A DNA stretch of 64,000 bases from Actinospica robiniae DSM 44927 (GTDB lineage: Bacteria > Actinomycetota > Actinomycetes > Streptomycetales > Catenulisporaceae): positions 1,547,372 to 1,611,371 of the forward strand of contig NZ_KI632511.1 in assembly GCF_000504285.1 (NCBI RefSeq). The letters are read 5' to 3'. Positions within the stretch are counted from its first letter, which is position 1, and every line of letters starts with the position of its first letter. The notes beneath the pieces were generated by a model. It was not told where the DNA came from, did no database searches, and worked only from the letters and a program-made list of their open reading frames with translations. The position numbers were made by a program, and so were the translations under genes. Positions 43,275 to 52,777 of this stretch are shown in pieces.

Positions 43275-45119
43275 TCAAGTGTTCGATACCCGCCCCGCGT
43301 TGGCGGCGTCGAGTGCTTTGTCAAGGGTGAGGGCAGCCATGATCAGCGCGAGGTGGGTGAAGGCTTGGGGAAAGTTGCCCAGTTGTTCTCCATGTTGCCC
43401 GATCTCCTCGGCGAACAGGCCGACATGGTTGGCGTAGGTCTGCATCTTGTCGAAGGCGTAGCGGGCCTCGCGCAGTCGTCCGGCTTGGGCGAGCGCATCT
43501 ACGTACAGGTAGCTGCAAAGGCTGAAGGTGCCCTCGCCGCCCTCCAGCCCGTCGGGCGAGAGTTCCGGGTCGTAGCGGTAGACCAGGCTGTCGCTCACCA
43601 GGTGCCGGTCGATCGCATCCAGCGTGGATTGCCACGCCGGATCGGTCGGTACGAGCAGGCCGACCATCGGCACGAGCAGCAGCGAGGCGTCCATGATGTG
43701 GTCGGTGCGGTAGTGCTGGACCAGGGCTTGTTCCTTCTCGCTCCAGCCCTTGGCCAGGATCTGCTCGAGAACGGTGTCGCGGGCGGCGGTCCAGCCGGCA
43801 ATGTCGCCCGGGCGCCGGAACTCGGTGGCCATGGAGATCGCCCGGTCGAAGGCGACCCAGGACATCACCCGGCTGTAGGTGAAATCCTCGCGCCCGCCGC
43901 GGGTCTCCCAGATCCCCTCGTCGGGCCGGTCCCAGGCCGTGGCCAGCCAGTCGACGGTCTGCCTGATCGCGTTCCAGCCGGCTTGGGCCGGCCCGCGCCC
44001 GAACCGGCTGGCCTCGGCGAAGGCGAACATGGCCTCGCCGTAGATGTCGAGTTGGAGCTGGTCGGCCGCGGCGTTGCCCACCCGGACCGGGGCCGAGCCC
44101 TGATAGCCCTCGAAGTGCTCGAGGACGAACTCGTCGAGCTCGGGGTCGCCGTCGACCCGGTACATGATCTGTAGCGGTTCGCCGCCCCGCTTCAGCCCGT
44201 CACGCAGCCGGGCGGCCATCCACTTGGCGAAGGCCATGCCCTCGTCGACGAAGCCGAGGTCGAGCAGCGCGCGCACCGAGAGCGAGCCGTCGCGCACCCA
44301 GGTGTAGCGGTAGTCCCAGTTGCGCTCCCCGCCGATCTCCTCGGGCAGGCCCATCGTGGCCGCCGCCACCGGCGCGCCGCTCGGCTCGTACGTCAGGAGC
44401 TTGAGCGTGATCGCGGAGCGGTGCACCATGCCCGGCCACCTGCCCCGGTAGGTGGAGTTGCGCAGCCAGGATTGCCAGAACTCGATGTCGGCCCAGGCTC
44501 GCTCGGCGACCTCGGCGGTGTCCGAGAAGCGGGCGGGTGCGGCGCCGCCGGGCTCGCACACGGTCAGCGCCAGGCCGGCGGTCTCGCCGGTGCGCAGGGT
44601 CACCTCTCCGCGCACGTCCTGTCCGTCGAGCTCGATCGGGATCCGGTAGCTCTGCAGGTGCGCGGTCGTGTCGGGTGCCTCGAAGACGGCGTCATCTCCA
44701 TTCAGGTTGAGCTTGTGCGTCGCCCGGGCGTAGTCGAACCGGGGCCTGCACTCCACGGTGAACGTCACGGTTCCGCGCATGACCCGTACCACCCGGTAGA
44801 GGGTATGCCGGTCGGTGGCCGGGACCCCGGCGAGCGGGGTCATCCAGTCGATCACCTCGCCCAGGCCGTCCGGCGTGGAGAAGCGGGTGACCAGCGTCGC
44901 CGAGTCCGGGTAGTACAGCTGCTTCGCCGTGGCCTGCGGGTGATCGACGCCCAGGCGGTAATATCCGCCGCGATCGTGGTCGAGCAGCGCGGCGAACAGG
45001 CTCGGCGAGTCGAACCTGGGCGCGGCGAACCAGTCCACCACTCCCTCGGAAGAGACGAGCGCCGCGGTCTGCAGATCGCCGACCATTCCGTGTTCGGCGA
45101 TGGGCGGGTACCGCTTCAT
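43275..45119 (-). CDS. Glycoside hydrolase family 15 protein (glucoamylase/trehalase type)
   Basis: 614 residues; GGGAG precedes the ATG. It begins YPPIAEHGMVGDLQTAALVS and WFAAPRFDSPSLFAALLD, the N-terminal super-sandwich of GH15. The (alpha/alpha)6 barrel follows with GLPEEIGGERNWDYRYTWVR (catalytic region W-D-Y-R-Y-x-W-x-R-D), DIYGEAMFAFAEA, and SYLYVDALAQAGRLREARYA. In mycobacteria and relatives this subfamily includes phosphate-dependent trehalases. No signal peptide is visible, so it is cytosolic. Trehalose or maltooligosaccharide turnover is inferred. Confidence 0.93.
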   Translation of the reverse strand: MKRYPPIAEHGMVGDLQTAALVSSEGVVDWFAAPRFDSPSLFAALLDHDRGGYYRLGVDHPQATAKQLYYPDSATLVTRFSTPDGLGEVIDWMTPLAGVPATDRHTLYRVVRVMRGTVTFTVECRPRFDYARATHKLNLNGDDAVFEAPDTTAHLQSYRIPIELDGQDVRGEVTLRTGETAGLALTVCEPGGAAPARFSDTAEVAERAWADIEFWQSWLRNSTYRGRWPGMVHRSAITLKLLTYEPSGAPVAAATMGLPEEIGGERNWDYRYTWVRDGSLSVRALLDLGFVDEGMAFAKWMAARLRDGLKRGGEPLQIMYRVDGDPELDEFVLEHFEGYQGSAPVRVGNAAADQLQLDIYGEAMFAFAEASRFGRGPAQAGWNAIRQTVDWLATAWDRPDEGIWETRGGREDFTYSRVMSWVAFDRAISMATEFRRPGDIAGWTAARDTVLEQILAKGWSEKEQALVQHYRTDHIMDASLLLVPMVGLLVPTDPAWQSTLDAIDRHLVSDSLVYRYDPELSPDGLEGGEGTFSLCSYLYVDALAQAGRLREARYAFDKMQTYANHVGLFAEEIGQHGEQLGNFPQAFTHLALIMAALTLDKALDAANAGRVSNT

Positions 45120-45218
45120 GATCACTCCCTTGTCGGAAAAATCTCCAGGGAACTCGGCCACACTTGTCGGGACGCCACGTAGGGAGCGGCGCCCCGACAC
45201 TGATGCCATGCCTTGGTC

Positions 45219-45620
45219 TCAGGCCAGAATCTTGTCCTTCGCCTTGTCGTATTCTGTCTCGGACAATGTTCCGTCGGCCTTGAGTTCCGCCAGCCTCGCC
45301 AATTGTTCGGACAGGTTCTGCGCGCTGTCGGCCGAGCTCGTGGCCGCCCTCTGGCGGCCGTATGCGTCGAACTCCTCCCGGCGAGCGCGCGTCTGAGCCG
45401 ACTTCCGTTCACCCATGCCGGAGCCGCGCCCGATGAGGTACACGAAAACACCGAGGAAGGGCAGGAGCACGACGAAGACCGTCCATGCCGCCTTCCCGAG
45501 ACCACTGAGCTGGTCGTCGCGGAAGATGTCGCCGATGACGCCGAAAAGCAGGAACAGCCACATGATCCACAGAAAGAACCACAGCATCGTCAGGAATACA
45601 TCGAGCAGAGGATAATTCAT
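45219..45620 (-). CDS. SHOCT-domain membrane protein with phospholipase-D-nuclease N-terminal helices
   Basis: 133 residues; GGAGGTGG before the ATG. Residues 5-30 (LLDVFLTMLWFFLWIMWLFL) and 45-65 (AAWTVFVVLLPFLGVFVYLI) are two membrane helices with the D-x-x-x-x-G-x-x-K-A-x-W pattern of PLDc_N. The C-terminal 30 residues (LARLAELKADGTLSETEYDK) form a SHOCT helix hairpin. Such proteins are common in actinomycetes and are thought to help membrane or protease-associated assembly. Monocistronic, 99 bp upstream of the GH15 start on the same strand. Confidence 0.85.
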   Translation of the reverse strand: MNYPLLDVFLTMLWFFLWIMWLFLLFGVIGDIFRDDQLSGLGKAAWTVFVVLLPFLGVFVYLIGRGSGMGERKSAQTRARREEFDAYGRQRAATSSADSAQNLSEQLARLAELKADGTLSETEYDKAKDKILA

Positions 45621-46016
45621 TGATCCACCTCCACGCCACGGCCGCCGCTCTGTTCTCGGCATTCATATCAGCCGGAAAGCGGCGCTATTCCCCTTCCACT
45701 TATCATGGGCCTCTTCCGGCGGCTCATCCAAGGGCCATTCGGGTGATGCGCGTGGGCGGTGGGGCCGAATGAGGTGCGCCCTGCCGACCGGTGCCCGAGG
45801 CGGGTGGTTGGATCGCCATGGCAGTCCGGGCAAACCTCGGCCCGAGCCGTAAGCAGCTCCGTGGCGAGCGGGTCCGCAACCGATGGTCTGGCGCGGCCCG
45901 CGATGGGAGACGGCAGTGAACTCAGCGGTGGACGAAGGACGGCACCCCACGGCGCCGCCTGCGCCGCGTGGCCAGACGGCGTCGGTCCCCGGCCTCGCCG
46001 AGGGGGGCTGAGGTCG
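45621..46016. promoter_or_regulatory. Divergent promoter gap of about 400 bp between SHOCT gene and ndh
   Basis: This stretch must contain the promoter of the respiratory operon. A Rex-type TTGTGA-N6-TCACAA palindrome was looked for and not found, and no other strong palindrome stood out. AGGGGGG at about 46000-46006 is the likely ribosome binding site of ndh. Confidence 0.4.
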
Positions 46017-47354
46017 GTGGAGGACCATGTGATCCCACGCCGGGTGGTCATCATCGGAGGTGGGTTCGCCGGCCTGTTCGCGGTGCGGGCTCTGCGCCGG
46101 GCGCCGGTCGCGGTGACGCTGGTTGACCGCTGCGCGCACCACACTTTCCAGCCGCTGCTCTACCAGTGCGCCTCGGGGATCTTGTCGAGCGGTCAGATCG
46201 CCCAGCCGCTGCGCGCGATTCTGCGCCGGCGCGAGAACGTGCGCTGCCTGCTCGCTACGGCCACCGACGTGGACCCGACCGAGCGGCTCGTGCATCTCGT
46301 GCTCTCGGATGGCAGCGGCCTGGCACTTCCGTACGACGATCTGATCGTGGGCGTCGGTGTCCGGCAGTCGTACTTCGGGCACGACGAGTTCGTCGAACAC
46401 GCTCCGGGGATGAAGACTCTCGAGGACGCTCATGCCGTGCGGCGCAGGCTCTTTCGCGCGTTCGAGATGGCGGAGGCGGTCGAGGATCCGCGGGAGCGTG
46501 CGGCCTGGCTCTCCTTCGCGCTGGTGGGGGCGGGGCCGACGGGAGTCGAGCTGGCCGGGCAGATCAGGGAGATCGCGCGTCACACCCTCGACCGCGAGTT
46601 CTCCTCCATCGATCCCGGCCAGGCGAGGGTGCTGCTTTTCGACGGCGTGGACGCGGTGCTGGCCTCCTTCGGTCCGGTGCTCTCGCGTCGTGCGCAGCGC
46701 ACGCTGGAGAGTCTCGGCGTCGAGGTTCATCTGGGCGCGATCGCCACCGAGGTGGACGAGCGCGGTTTGACGGTGCGTCGGCACAGCGGCGAGTCGCAAC
46801 GGTACGACGCCCGCACGGTGCTGTGGACCGCCGGGGTCGAGGCTCCGCCCTTGGCCGGTGCGCTCGCCCGCGCGACCGGCGCGAAGCAGGACCGTGCCGG
46901 ACGCATCCTGGTCGAGCCGGATCTGACCATTGCCGGTCACCCCGAGATCCGTGTCGTCGGCGACCTCATGAACCTGAACGGGCTGCCGGGCCTGGCAGAG
47001 GTCGCGATGCAGAGCGGTGCCTACGCGGGACGTCACATCCGGCACCGCGTCGAGGGCCGCAAGCCCTCGACCCGGCCGTTCCGGTATCTGGACCTGGGCA
47101 GCGCGGCGTACATCTCCCGCGGCCGGGCGGTCGTGAAGCGGGGCCGGCTGCATGTGTCCGGCGTAGTGGGCTGGCTGATCTGGCTGTTCATCCACCTCGT
47201 CTTCCTCACCGGCTTCCGTAGCAGGGCCGGCGCGATGATGAGCTGGGCGGTGGTCTTCGCTTCCGGTTCGCGACGCGAGCGGGCCTTCGCGTCGGGCGAG
47301 GCGCACACCGTCGACGTGCCGGAGGCCGCTGCTCCGTCACCGAGGTCGGCATGA
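46017..47354 (+). CDS. ndh: Type II NADH dehydrogenase (NDH-2)
   Basis: 445 residues from GTG 46017; GTG 46029 is also plausible. RRVVIIGGGFAGLFAVRAL binds FAD, HHTFQPLLYQCASGILSSGQ is the family signature, and SFALVGAGPTGVELAGQIRE binds NADH. VVGDLMNLNGLPGLAEVAMQ closes the flavin site. The C-terminus has a membrane-binding amphipathic part (VVGWLIWLFIHLVFLTGFRS). It passes electrons from NADH to quinone without pumping protons. Its stop overlaps the cydA start (ATGA), linking it directly to cytochrome bd as a complete non-coupled NADH oxidase chain. Confidence 0.92.
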   Translation: MEDHVIPRRVVIIGGGFAGLFAVRALRRAPVAVTLVDRCAHHTFQPLLYQCASGILSSGQIAQPLRAILRRRENVRCLLATATDVDPTERLVHLVLSDGSGLALPYDDLIVGVGVRQSYFGHDEFVEHAPGMKTLEDAHAVRRRLFRAFEMAEAVEDPRERAAWLSFALVGAGPTGVELAGQIREIARHTLDREFSSIDPGQARVLLFDGVDAVLASFGPVLSRRAQRTLESLGVEVHLGAIATEVDERGLTVRRHSGESQRYDARTVLWTAGVEAPPLAGALARATGAKQDRAGRILVEPDLTIAGHPEIRVVGDLMNLNGLPGLAEVAMQSGAYAGRHIRHRVEGRKPSTRPFRYLDLGSAAYISRGRAVVKRGRLHVSGVVGWLIWLFIHLVFLTGFRSRAGAMMSWAVVFASGSRRERAFASGEAHTVDVPEAAAPSPRSA

Positions 47355-48838
47355 GTTCGGCGGCGGCTCTGGCATCGGGCGATCCCTCGCAGCTGCTGCC
47401 CGCACGCCAGCTGATGGCCTTCACACTAGGCACCCACATCCTTATCGTGCCCCTCGGCGTGGCGCTGCCGTTCATCACGCTCGTGGTGCACTACCGGGCG
47501 CTGCGCAAGAACGACCCCGTGGCCCTGCTGCTCGCCCGCCGCTGGTCCGCCGTGATGGCGGTTCAGTTCGCGGTGGGCATCGTGACCGGCACCGTCCTGT
47601 CGTTCGAGTTCGGCCTGCTGTGGCCGAGGATGATGGGCCGTTGGGGCGACGTCTTCGGCCTCGGCTTCGGGATCGAAGCGTGGGCGTTCTTCCTGGAGGC
47701 GGTGTTCATCGCCGTCTACCTCTACGGGTGGCGCCGGCTCAAGCCGTGGACGCACTTCTGGCTCGGCGTGCCACTGCCACTGGCGGCGCTGATGGGTGCG
47801 TTCGGCATCATCGGCGCCAACGCCTGGATGAACACCCCGCAGGGCTTCACCTTGGACGCAGCCGGCAGACCGGTGAACGTGAGCGTGCAGCAGGCCGTGT
47901 TCACCCCGATGTTCGGCCCGCAATACTGGCACTTCGTGGTCGCCATGTACCTGACGGCGGGTTACGTCGTCGCCGGGATCTACGCGGTGGGCTGGCTACG
48001 CGGGCGCCGCGACCGATATCACAAACTCGGATTCTGCGTGCCGTTCACCATCGCCGCCGTCCTCACTCCGCTCCAGTTCTTCCTCGGCGACGACATCGCC
48101 CGGCAGATCTTCCACAAGCAGCCGGTGAAGTTCGCCGCCGCCGAGATCGTCTGGGACACCGGCACGCACGTACCCGAATACCTCTTCGGCCGGCTCCAGC
48201 CCGACGGGACCGTCAAAGGCGGCCTGAAGATCCCGGATTTGAACTCGATCCTCGCCGGCTTCAGCCGCGACACCCAGGTCACCGGCCTGACCTCGGTTCC
48301 GGCCGCAGACCGGCCCACGACGGCGGAGGCGACGCTGGCGCACTGGACGTTCGACATCATGGCGATGATCGGCAGCGCACTGATCCTGCTCGCCCTGTGG
48401 TACGGCTGGTGTTGGCTTCGCCGCCGGGATCTGCCCAGGTCGCGATGGTTCTTCCGGTGTGCCGCCCTCGCCGGCGCGGCCAGCGTGGTGACGGTGGAAT
48501 GCGGCTGGATCACCACCGAGGTGGGCCGGCAGCCCTGGATCGTGTACCGGAACATGCGGGTGTCGGACGCGGTGACACCGACGTCCGCCGCCGCGCTCTG
48601 GACGATGTTCGGGATCGTCGTGGTCGTCTACGTCCTCGTATTCGGCGCGTTCGTGGGCGTGGTCCTGAGAATGAGCAGACGCTGGCAGCGCGCCGACTTG
48701 GGGCTGGTACGGCCGGCCGAGGACGGGCCGGAAACCGATACGCCTTATGGGCCACGGCCGGAGCTTCCCGCCGCTCGCGCGGCCGGCGCGCCGTCCCCGC
48801 AGAGCCCGGACGCCTCCGCCCCGGGGAGCATGCGATGA
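47351..48838 (+). CDS. cydA: Cytochrome bd ubiquinol/menaquinol oxidase subunit I
   Basis: 495 residues with nine predicted helices. LMAFTLGTHILIVPLGVALP contains His29, equivalent to the heme b595 ligand. FGPQYWHFVVAMYLTAGYVV has the second heme histidine. ECGWITTEVGRQPWIVYRNM includes the G-R-Q-P-W motif near the Met ligand. The Q-loop is short, so the enzyme belongs to the short-loop class. The C-terminal 50 residues are a Pro/Ala-rich cytosolic tail. Its stop overlaps the cydB ATG. It reduces oxygen at low tension. Confidence 0.95.
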   Translation: MSSAAALASGDPSQLLPARQLMAFTLGTHILIVPLGVALPFITLVVHYRALRKNDPVALLLARRWSAVMAVQFAVGIVTGTVLSFEFGLLWPRMMGRWGDVFGLGFGIEAWAFFLEAVFIAVYLYGWRRLKPWTHFWLGVPLPLAALMGAFGIIGANAWMNTPQGFTLDAAGRPVNVSVQQAVFTPMFGPQYWHFVVAMYLTAGYVVAGIYAVGWLRGRRDRYHKLGFCVPFTIAAVLTPLQFFLGDDIARQIFHKQPVKFAAAEIVWDTGTHVPEYLFGRLQPDGTVKGGLKIPDLNSILAGFSRDTQVTGLTSVPAADRPTTAEATLAHWTFDIMAMIGSALILLALWYGWCWLRRRDLPRSRWFFRCAALAGAASVVTVECGWITTEVGRQPWIVYRNMRVSDAVTPTSAAALWTMFGIVVVVYVLVFGAFVGVVLRMSRRWQRADLGLVRPAEDGPETDTPYGPRPELPAARAAGAPSPQSPDASAPGSMR

Positions 48839-49875
48839 CCGCCGATGCCGTGGCGTGGATCTTGCTGCTGGCCGTCGCCGCATACGCGTGCGGAGGAGGC
48901 ATCGACTACGGAGCCGGCTTCTGGGACCTGTTCGCCGGCGGCGCCGAACGCGGAGAACGCCCCCGCCGGTTGATCGACCACGCGATGGCACCGGTGTGGG
49001 AGACCAACAACGTGTGGCTGGTCTTCGTCCTCATCCTCATGTGGACCGGGTTCCCCGTCTTCTTCGAGGCCGTCTTCAGCGCGATGTGGCCGCCGCTGGT
49101 CCTCGCGGCCGTCGGCCTGGTCCTGCGCGGCGCGGGCTTCGCGTTGCGCAAGCCCACGAGACGGCTGGCCCGCCGCCGGATCTATGGCGCTGCGTTCGCC
49201 GTCTGCTCGCTGCTGACCCCGTTCTTCCTGGGAGCTGCGGCCGGAGGCGTGGCATCCGGGCGCGCCGCACCCGGTGTCACGGCCTCGGCCGAGGTCTGGG
49301 CCAACGCGACGTCAGTCGTCGCGGGACTCCTCGCGATCGCGGCCACGGCCTTCCTGGGCGCGGTGTTCCTGACCGCCGACGCCCGCCGATTCGGCGAACC
49401 CGACCTGGTGGTCTACTTCCGGCTACGGGCCTGGTGCAGCCTGGTCGCCGTCGGCGTCCTGGCTCTGATCGGCCTTTCCGTGACTCGAAAGCACACCACG
49501 TACGTCTATCACGGGCTCACCCACGGATTCGGACTGCTCCTGGTACTGCTCTCCATCGCCGCCGCTGCCGCGACAGCGCTCCTGATCGGCACGCACGCTC
49601 CGGGATGGGCGCGCTACACCTCGGTCGCCTCTGTGGCCCTGGTGATCGCCGCGTGGGGCGTCGCGCAGCGCCCCTACCTGGTACCGACCTCACTCACCGT
49701 GCAACAGGCCGCAGGCGCGACGAAGCCACTGCAGTGGCTGATGCTCGTCACGGCGATCGCCCTCGTGCTGGTCGGCCCGGCGCTCGTGCTGCTCTACCGG
49801 CTCGACACACACGGAATGCTCGAAGCCCAGACAGACGCCGACGTCGAGCGCGGCGCGGCGCAGGGGCAACGGTGA
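48835..49875 (+). CDS. cydB: Cytochrome bd oxidase subunit II
   Basis: 346 residues and about eight to nine helices. The N-terminus AYACGGGIDYGAGFWDLFAG and HAMAPVWETNNVWLVFVLIL are the conserved CydB segments (G-x-D-x-G-x-G, W-E-x-N-x-V-W). The rest is standard in length and layout. The start ATG lies within the end of cydA. No cydD/cydC assembly ABC genes follow; the next gene is convergent with only 7 bp between stops, so assembly factors must be elsewhere. Confidence 0.94.
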   Translation: MTADAVAWILLLAVAAYACGGGIDYGAGFWDLFAGGAERGERPRRLIDHAMAPVWETNNVWLVFVLILMWTGFPVFFEAVFSAMWPPLVLAAVGLVLRGAGFALRKPTRRLARRRIYGAAFAVCSLLTPFFLGAAAGGVASGRAAPGVTASAEVWANATSVVAGLLAIAATAFLGAVFLTADARRFGEPDLVVYFRLRAWCSLVAVGVLALIGLSVTRKHTTYVYHGLTHGFGLLLVLLSIAAAAATALLIGTHAPGWARYTSVASVALVIAAWGVAQRPYLVPTSLTVQQAAGATKPLQWLMLVTAIALVLVGPALVLLYRLDTHGMLEAQTDADVERGAAQGQR

Positions 49876-49882
49876 CGCGGAA

Positions 49883-51220
49883 TCAGATTCCGCCGGGAGT
49901 GGCATCGGCCGCGACCCGTCGCAGATCGTTGCCGTAGTGGCGGGAGGCGATCCAGAAGGAGAAGGCAGCGAAGGCGCAGAACACCGGAATCACGCCGAGC
50001 GCGGCGCGCAGGCCGTAGGTATCGGAGATCGCGCCGACCACGAGCGGACCGAGGGCGAAGCCGAACAGGTTCTGTGCCAACGAGGCCATCGATATCGCGG
50101 TGGCCCGCAACGCCGGGTGCACGACGTCGACGCAGACCGAGCCGACCACGCCGAACGGCGCGGTGATGGTGAACGCCGCGAGCAGGATGACGAGCAACTG
50201 CGCGTTGCCCGGCGGCATCGCCACGAACGCGGCCGGCAGCACGACCAGGCTGAAGAGCGAGAGCGTGGCGGGCAACAGCAGCCGCAGGCGGGGCTCGCGG
50301 CGGGCCGCACGGTCGGCTGCGAACGAGAACACGACTTGGCCGAGTAGACCGGCGAGGATGACCAGCGCTGTTCTGGCCGCAGCCGCGCTGGTGGTCAGTC
50401 CCAGGTAGCGATTGAAGTAGCTGGGCAGCCACGCATAGAGCGCCGACATGACCACGATCTGGCTCGCCCCGCCGAGGTACGCCGCGACAGCGGAGCGCGG
50501 ACGCAGGAGTTCGCCCAACAACGTGCGCAGGCCGGGTCTCGGCGCCTCGGCGTGGTCGGCGGGCAGCCGTACGGTCGCATAATCGCGCACCTTCAGGAAC
50601 AGCACGGCGAGCAGCAGGCCGGGAATGCCGATGATGAGGAATGCCGCACGCCAGCCCCAGCGATCGGATATGACTCCGCCGAGCACGACGCCGAGCACCG
50701 CGCCGAGCGATCCGGCCGAGAGGTACGCGCCGAGAACCGTGGCCCGCAGCCGTTGCGGGAACATCCGGCTCAGCAGCGCTCCGGCGGCGGGCGCGTATCC
50801 GGCCTCACCGAGCCCGACTACTGCGCGCGCCGCGAACATTTGCCCGTAATTGCCGGTGAACGCCGCCGAGATCGTCGCGAGACTCCACACGCTTCCCATC
50901 AGCGCGATGCTCTTCACCCGGCTCCAGCGGTCGACCAGCAGGCCGGCCGGGAAGGTACCCAGCGCGACGGTCACCGACACGATGGAGATCAGGCCGCCGA
51001 GCTGCGCGTCGGAGAGCCCCCATTCCTTCTTGAAGTACGGGAACATCGAGACGACGAGCTGCCGCGAGAGGTAGTCGGACATCATGAGGGTGAACGCCAT
51101 CGCGAACACGACCCAGGCATAACGGCTTGTCACCGCGGATTGTCCCGGTGCCCCTTCCCCTTCAGCCGACGGCGCCTGCGCCCAACTCGACGACACGGCC
51201 ACAGCGGATGCCTCATCCAT
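49883..51220 (-). CDS. MFS transporter
   Basis: 445 residues; 12 membrane helices from residue 33. The inter-helix loops PAGLLVDRWSRVKSIALMGS and VGLGEAGYAPAAGALLSRMF are those of the anion:cation symporter/hexuronate-like MFS class, which often import organic acids or aromatic compounds. GVISDRWGWRAAFLIIGIPG follows in the middle. Its ATG overlaps the ligase stop by 8 nt, indicating co-translation with the acyl-CoA synthetase. It probably imports the substrate that the ligase or upstream enzymes act on. Confidence 0.9.
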   Translation of the reverse strand: MDEASAVAVSSSWAQAPSAEGEGAPGQSAVTSRYAWVVFAMAFTLMMSDYLSRQLVVSMFPYFKKEWGLSDAQLGGLISIVSVTVALGTFPAGLLVDRWSRVKSIALMGSVWSLATISAAFTGNYGQMFAARAVVGLGEAGYAPAAGALLSRMFPQRLRATVLGAYLSAGSLGAVLGVVLGGVISDRWGWRAAFLIIGIPGLLLAVLFLKVRDYATVRLPADHAEAPRPGLRTLLGELLRPRSAVAAYLGGASQIVVMSALYAWLPSYFNRYLGLTTSAAAARTALVILAGLLGQVVFSFAADRAARREPRLRLLLPATLSLFSLVVLPAAFVAMPPGNAQLLVILLAAFTITAPFGVVGSVCVDVVHPALRATAISMASLAQNLFGFALGPLVVGAISDTYGLRAALGVIPVFCAFAAFSFWIASRHYGNDLRRVAADATPGGI

Positions 51221-52733
51221 GCGTGCCGCCTGCGTATCGCGAGGTCGATGCGGCGGTGACGCTCTCCGGCACCTCGACGCTGCGCCGCAGGATCTTGCCG
51301 GTGGCGGTCTTCGGCAACTCCTCGACGATCCACACGTGCCGCGGGTACTTGTAGGCCGCGGCCTGCGCCTTGACGTGCTCGCGCAATTCCTCGGGTGTGG
51401 CCGTGGCACCCTGCTTGAGCACGACCGCGGCGCAGATTTCCTCGCCGAGCTCGCGATGCGCAGTGCCGACGACGGCCGCCTCGAGCACCGCAGGGTGCGT
51501 ATAGAGCACCTCCTCGATCTCGCGCGGGTAGACGTTGAAGCCGCCGCGGATGATCATCTCCTTCTTGCGGTCGACGATGAAGTAGTAGCCGTCCCCGTCG
51601 ACGCGGGCCAGGTCGCCGGAGCGGAACCAGCCCTCGGCGTCGATCGCCTCGGCGGTGGCCTGCGGGCGGGACCAGTAGCCCTTCATGACGTTGTGGCCGC
51701 GGATGGCGATCTCGCCGACGCCGTCCGAAACGTCGAGCAGCGTCATTTCCACGCCCTCGACCGGTGTACCGATCGATCCGGGCTTGCGCACCCGGCCGGG
51801 GTGGTTGAACGAGGCCACCGGGGAGGTTTCGGACAGCCCGTAGCCCTCCACGATGACGCAGGCGAACGCCTCCTCGAACGCGTGCAGCACCTCGACCGGA
51901 AGGGCCGCACCGCCTGAGACGCACAGCCGCAGGCAGTCGGTGTCGAACGTGGCCCGTTCCGGATGACCGAGCAGCGCGACGTACATGGTCGGCACGCCTT
52001 GGAAGACGCCGACGCGGTGCCTCTCGATGGCCTCGAGCACCGTGCGCGGGTCGAAGCGCGGCACCAGTGCGAGGCAGGCGCCTGAGGCGACCGACGCGTT
52101 CAATCCGCAGGTCTGACCGAAGACGTGGAACAGCGGCAGTGCACCGAGGACGACGTCACCGTGCCCGATCGAGAACAGGTCGACCGAGACGGTCGTGTTG
52201 CGGATGAGGTTGGCGTGCGTGAGTTCGGCGCCCTTCGGCTCGCCGGTGGTGCCCGAGGTGTAGAGGATGACGGCGGTGTCCGACCCCTCCCGCTCGACGG
52301 TTTCAGGCAGCGGGGCTTCATAAGCGAGCAGGGACTCGAATTCGCCCGGCACCACCAGTAGGCATGCACAGCCGGCAGCCGCGGCTCCCGCCGCGGCGTC
52401 CTCGGCGAAGCCGTGCCAGGCCAGTACCAACCGAGCTTGGGAGTCGCGCAGGTAGTACGCCACCTCGCGCGTCTTGAGCAGTACGTTCATCGGCACCACC
52501 ACGGCGCCCGCACGCAGGATGCCGTAGTAGACGGCGGCGAACTGCGGCACGTTGGGCAGCATGCACCCGACCCGGTCGCCGGGCTGCACGCCGCGGTTGA
52601 CCAGCAGTGCCGCCACCCGGCTACTGGCCTCATCGAGCTCTGCGAATGTCTGCACCGCATCACCCATGCGGATCGCCGGGGCGTCGCCGTCGCGCAGAGC
52701 CGTGGCAGCCAGGTTGTGTGCGAGGTTGGTCAT
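51213..52733 (-). CDS. Acyl-CoA synthetase (AMP-forming, FadD-like)
   Basis: 506 residues. The P-loop YTSGTTGEPKGAELTHANLI (residues about 160-180), VEGYGLSETSPVASFNHPGR (A5 motif), GWFRSGDLARVDGDGYYFIV (A7), IIRGGFNVYPREIEEVLYTH (A8) and the C-terminal catalytic Lys in LPKTATGKILRR (A10) are all intact. Therefore it should activate a carboxylic acid with ATP and CoA. It is translationally coupled to the MFS transporter downstream and is likely transcribed with the BVMO gene upstream (44-bp gap). Confidence 0.94.
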   Translation of the reverse strand: MTNLAHNLAATALRDGDAPAIRMGDAVQTFAELDEASSRVAALLVNRGVQPGDRVGCMLPNVPQFAAVYYGILRAGAVVVPMNVLLKTREVAYYLRDSQARLVLAWHGFAEDAAAGAAAAGCACLLVVPGEFESLLAYEAPLPETVEREGSDTAVILYTSGTTGEPKGAELTHANLIRNTTVSVDLFSIGHGDVVLGALPLFHVFGQTCGLNASVASGACLALVPRFDPRTVLEAIERHRVGVFQGVPTMYVALLGHPERATFDTDCLRLCVSGGAALPVEVLHAFEEAFACVIVEGYGLSETSPVASFNHPGRVRKPGSIGTPVEGVEMTLLDVSDGVGEIAIRGHNVMKGYWSRPQATAEAIDAEGWFRSGDLARVDGDGYYFIVDRKKEMIIRGGFNVYPREIEEVLYTHPAVLEAAVVGTAHRELGEEICAAVVLKQGATATPEELREHVKAQAAAYKYPRHVWIVEELPKTATGKILRRSVEVPESVTAASTSRYAGGTHG

Positions 52734-52777
52734 GAAGGTATCTCCCTCTCGTGTGCGGTAGGAAGCGATGCGCGTGT

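Noticed and set aside
45663-47306. A 547-codon minus-strand ORF
   Set aside because: It is antisense to ndh and the upstream gap; no domain, no ribosome binding site.
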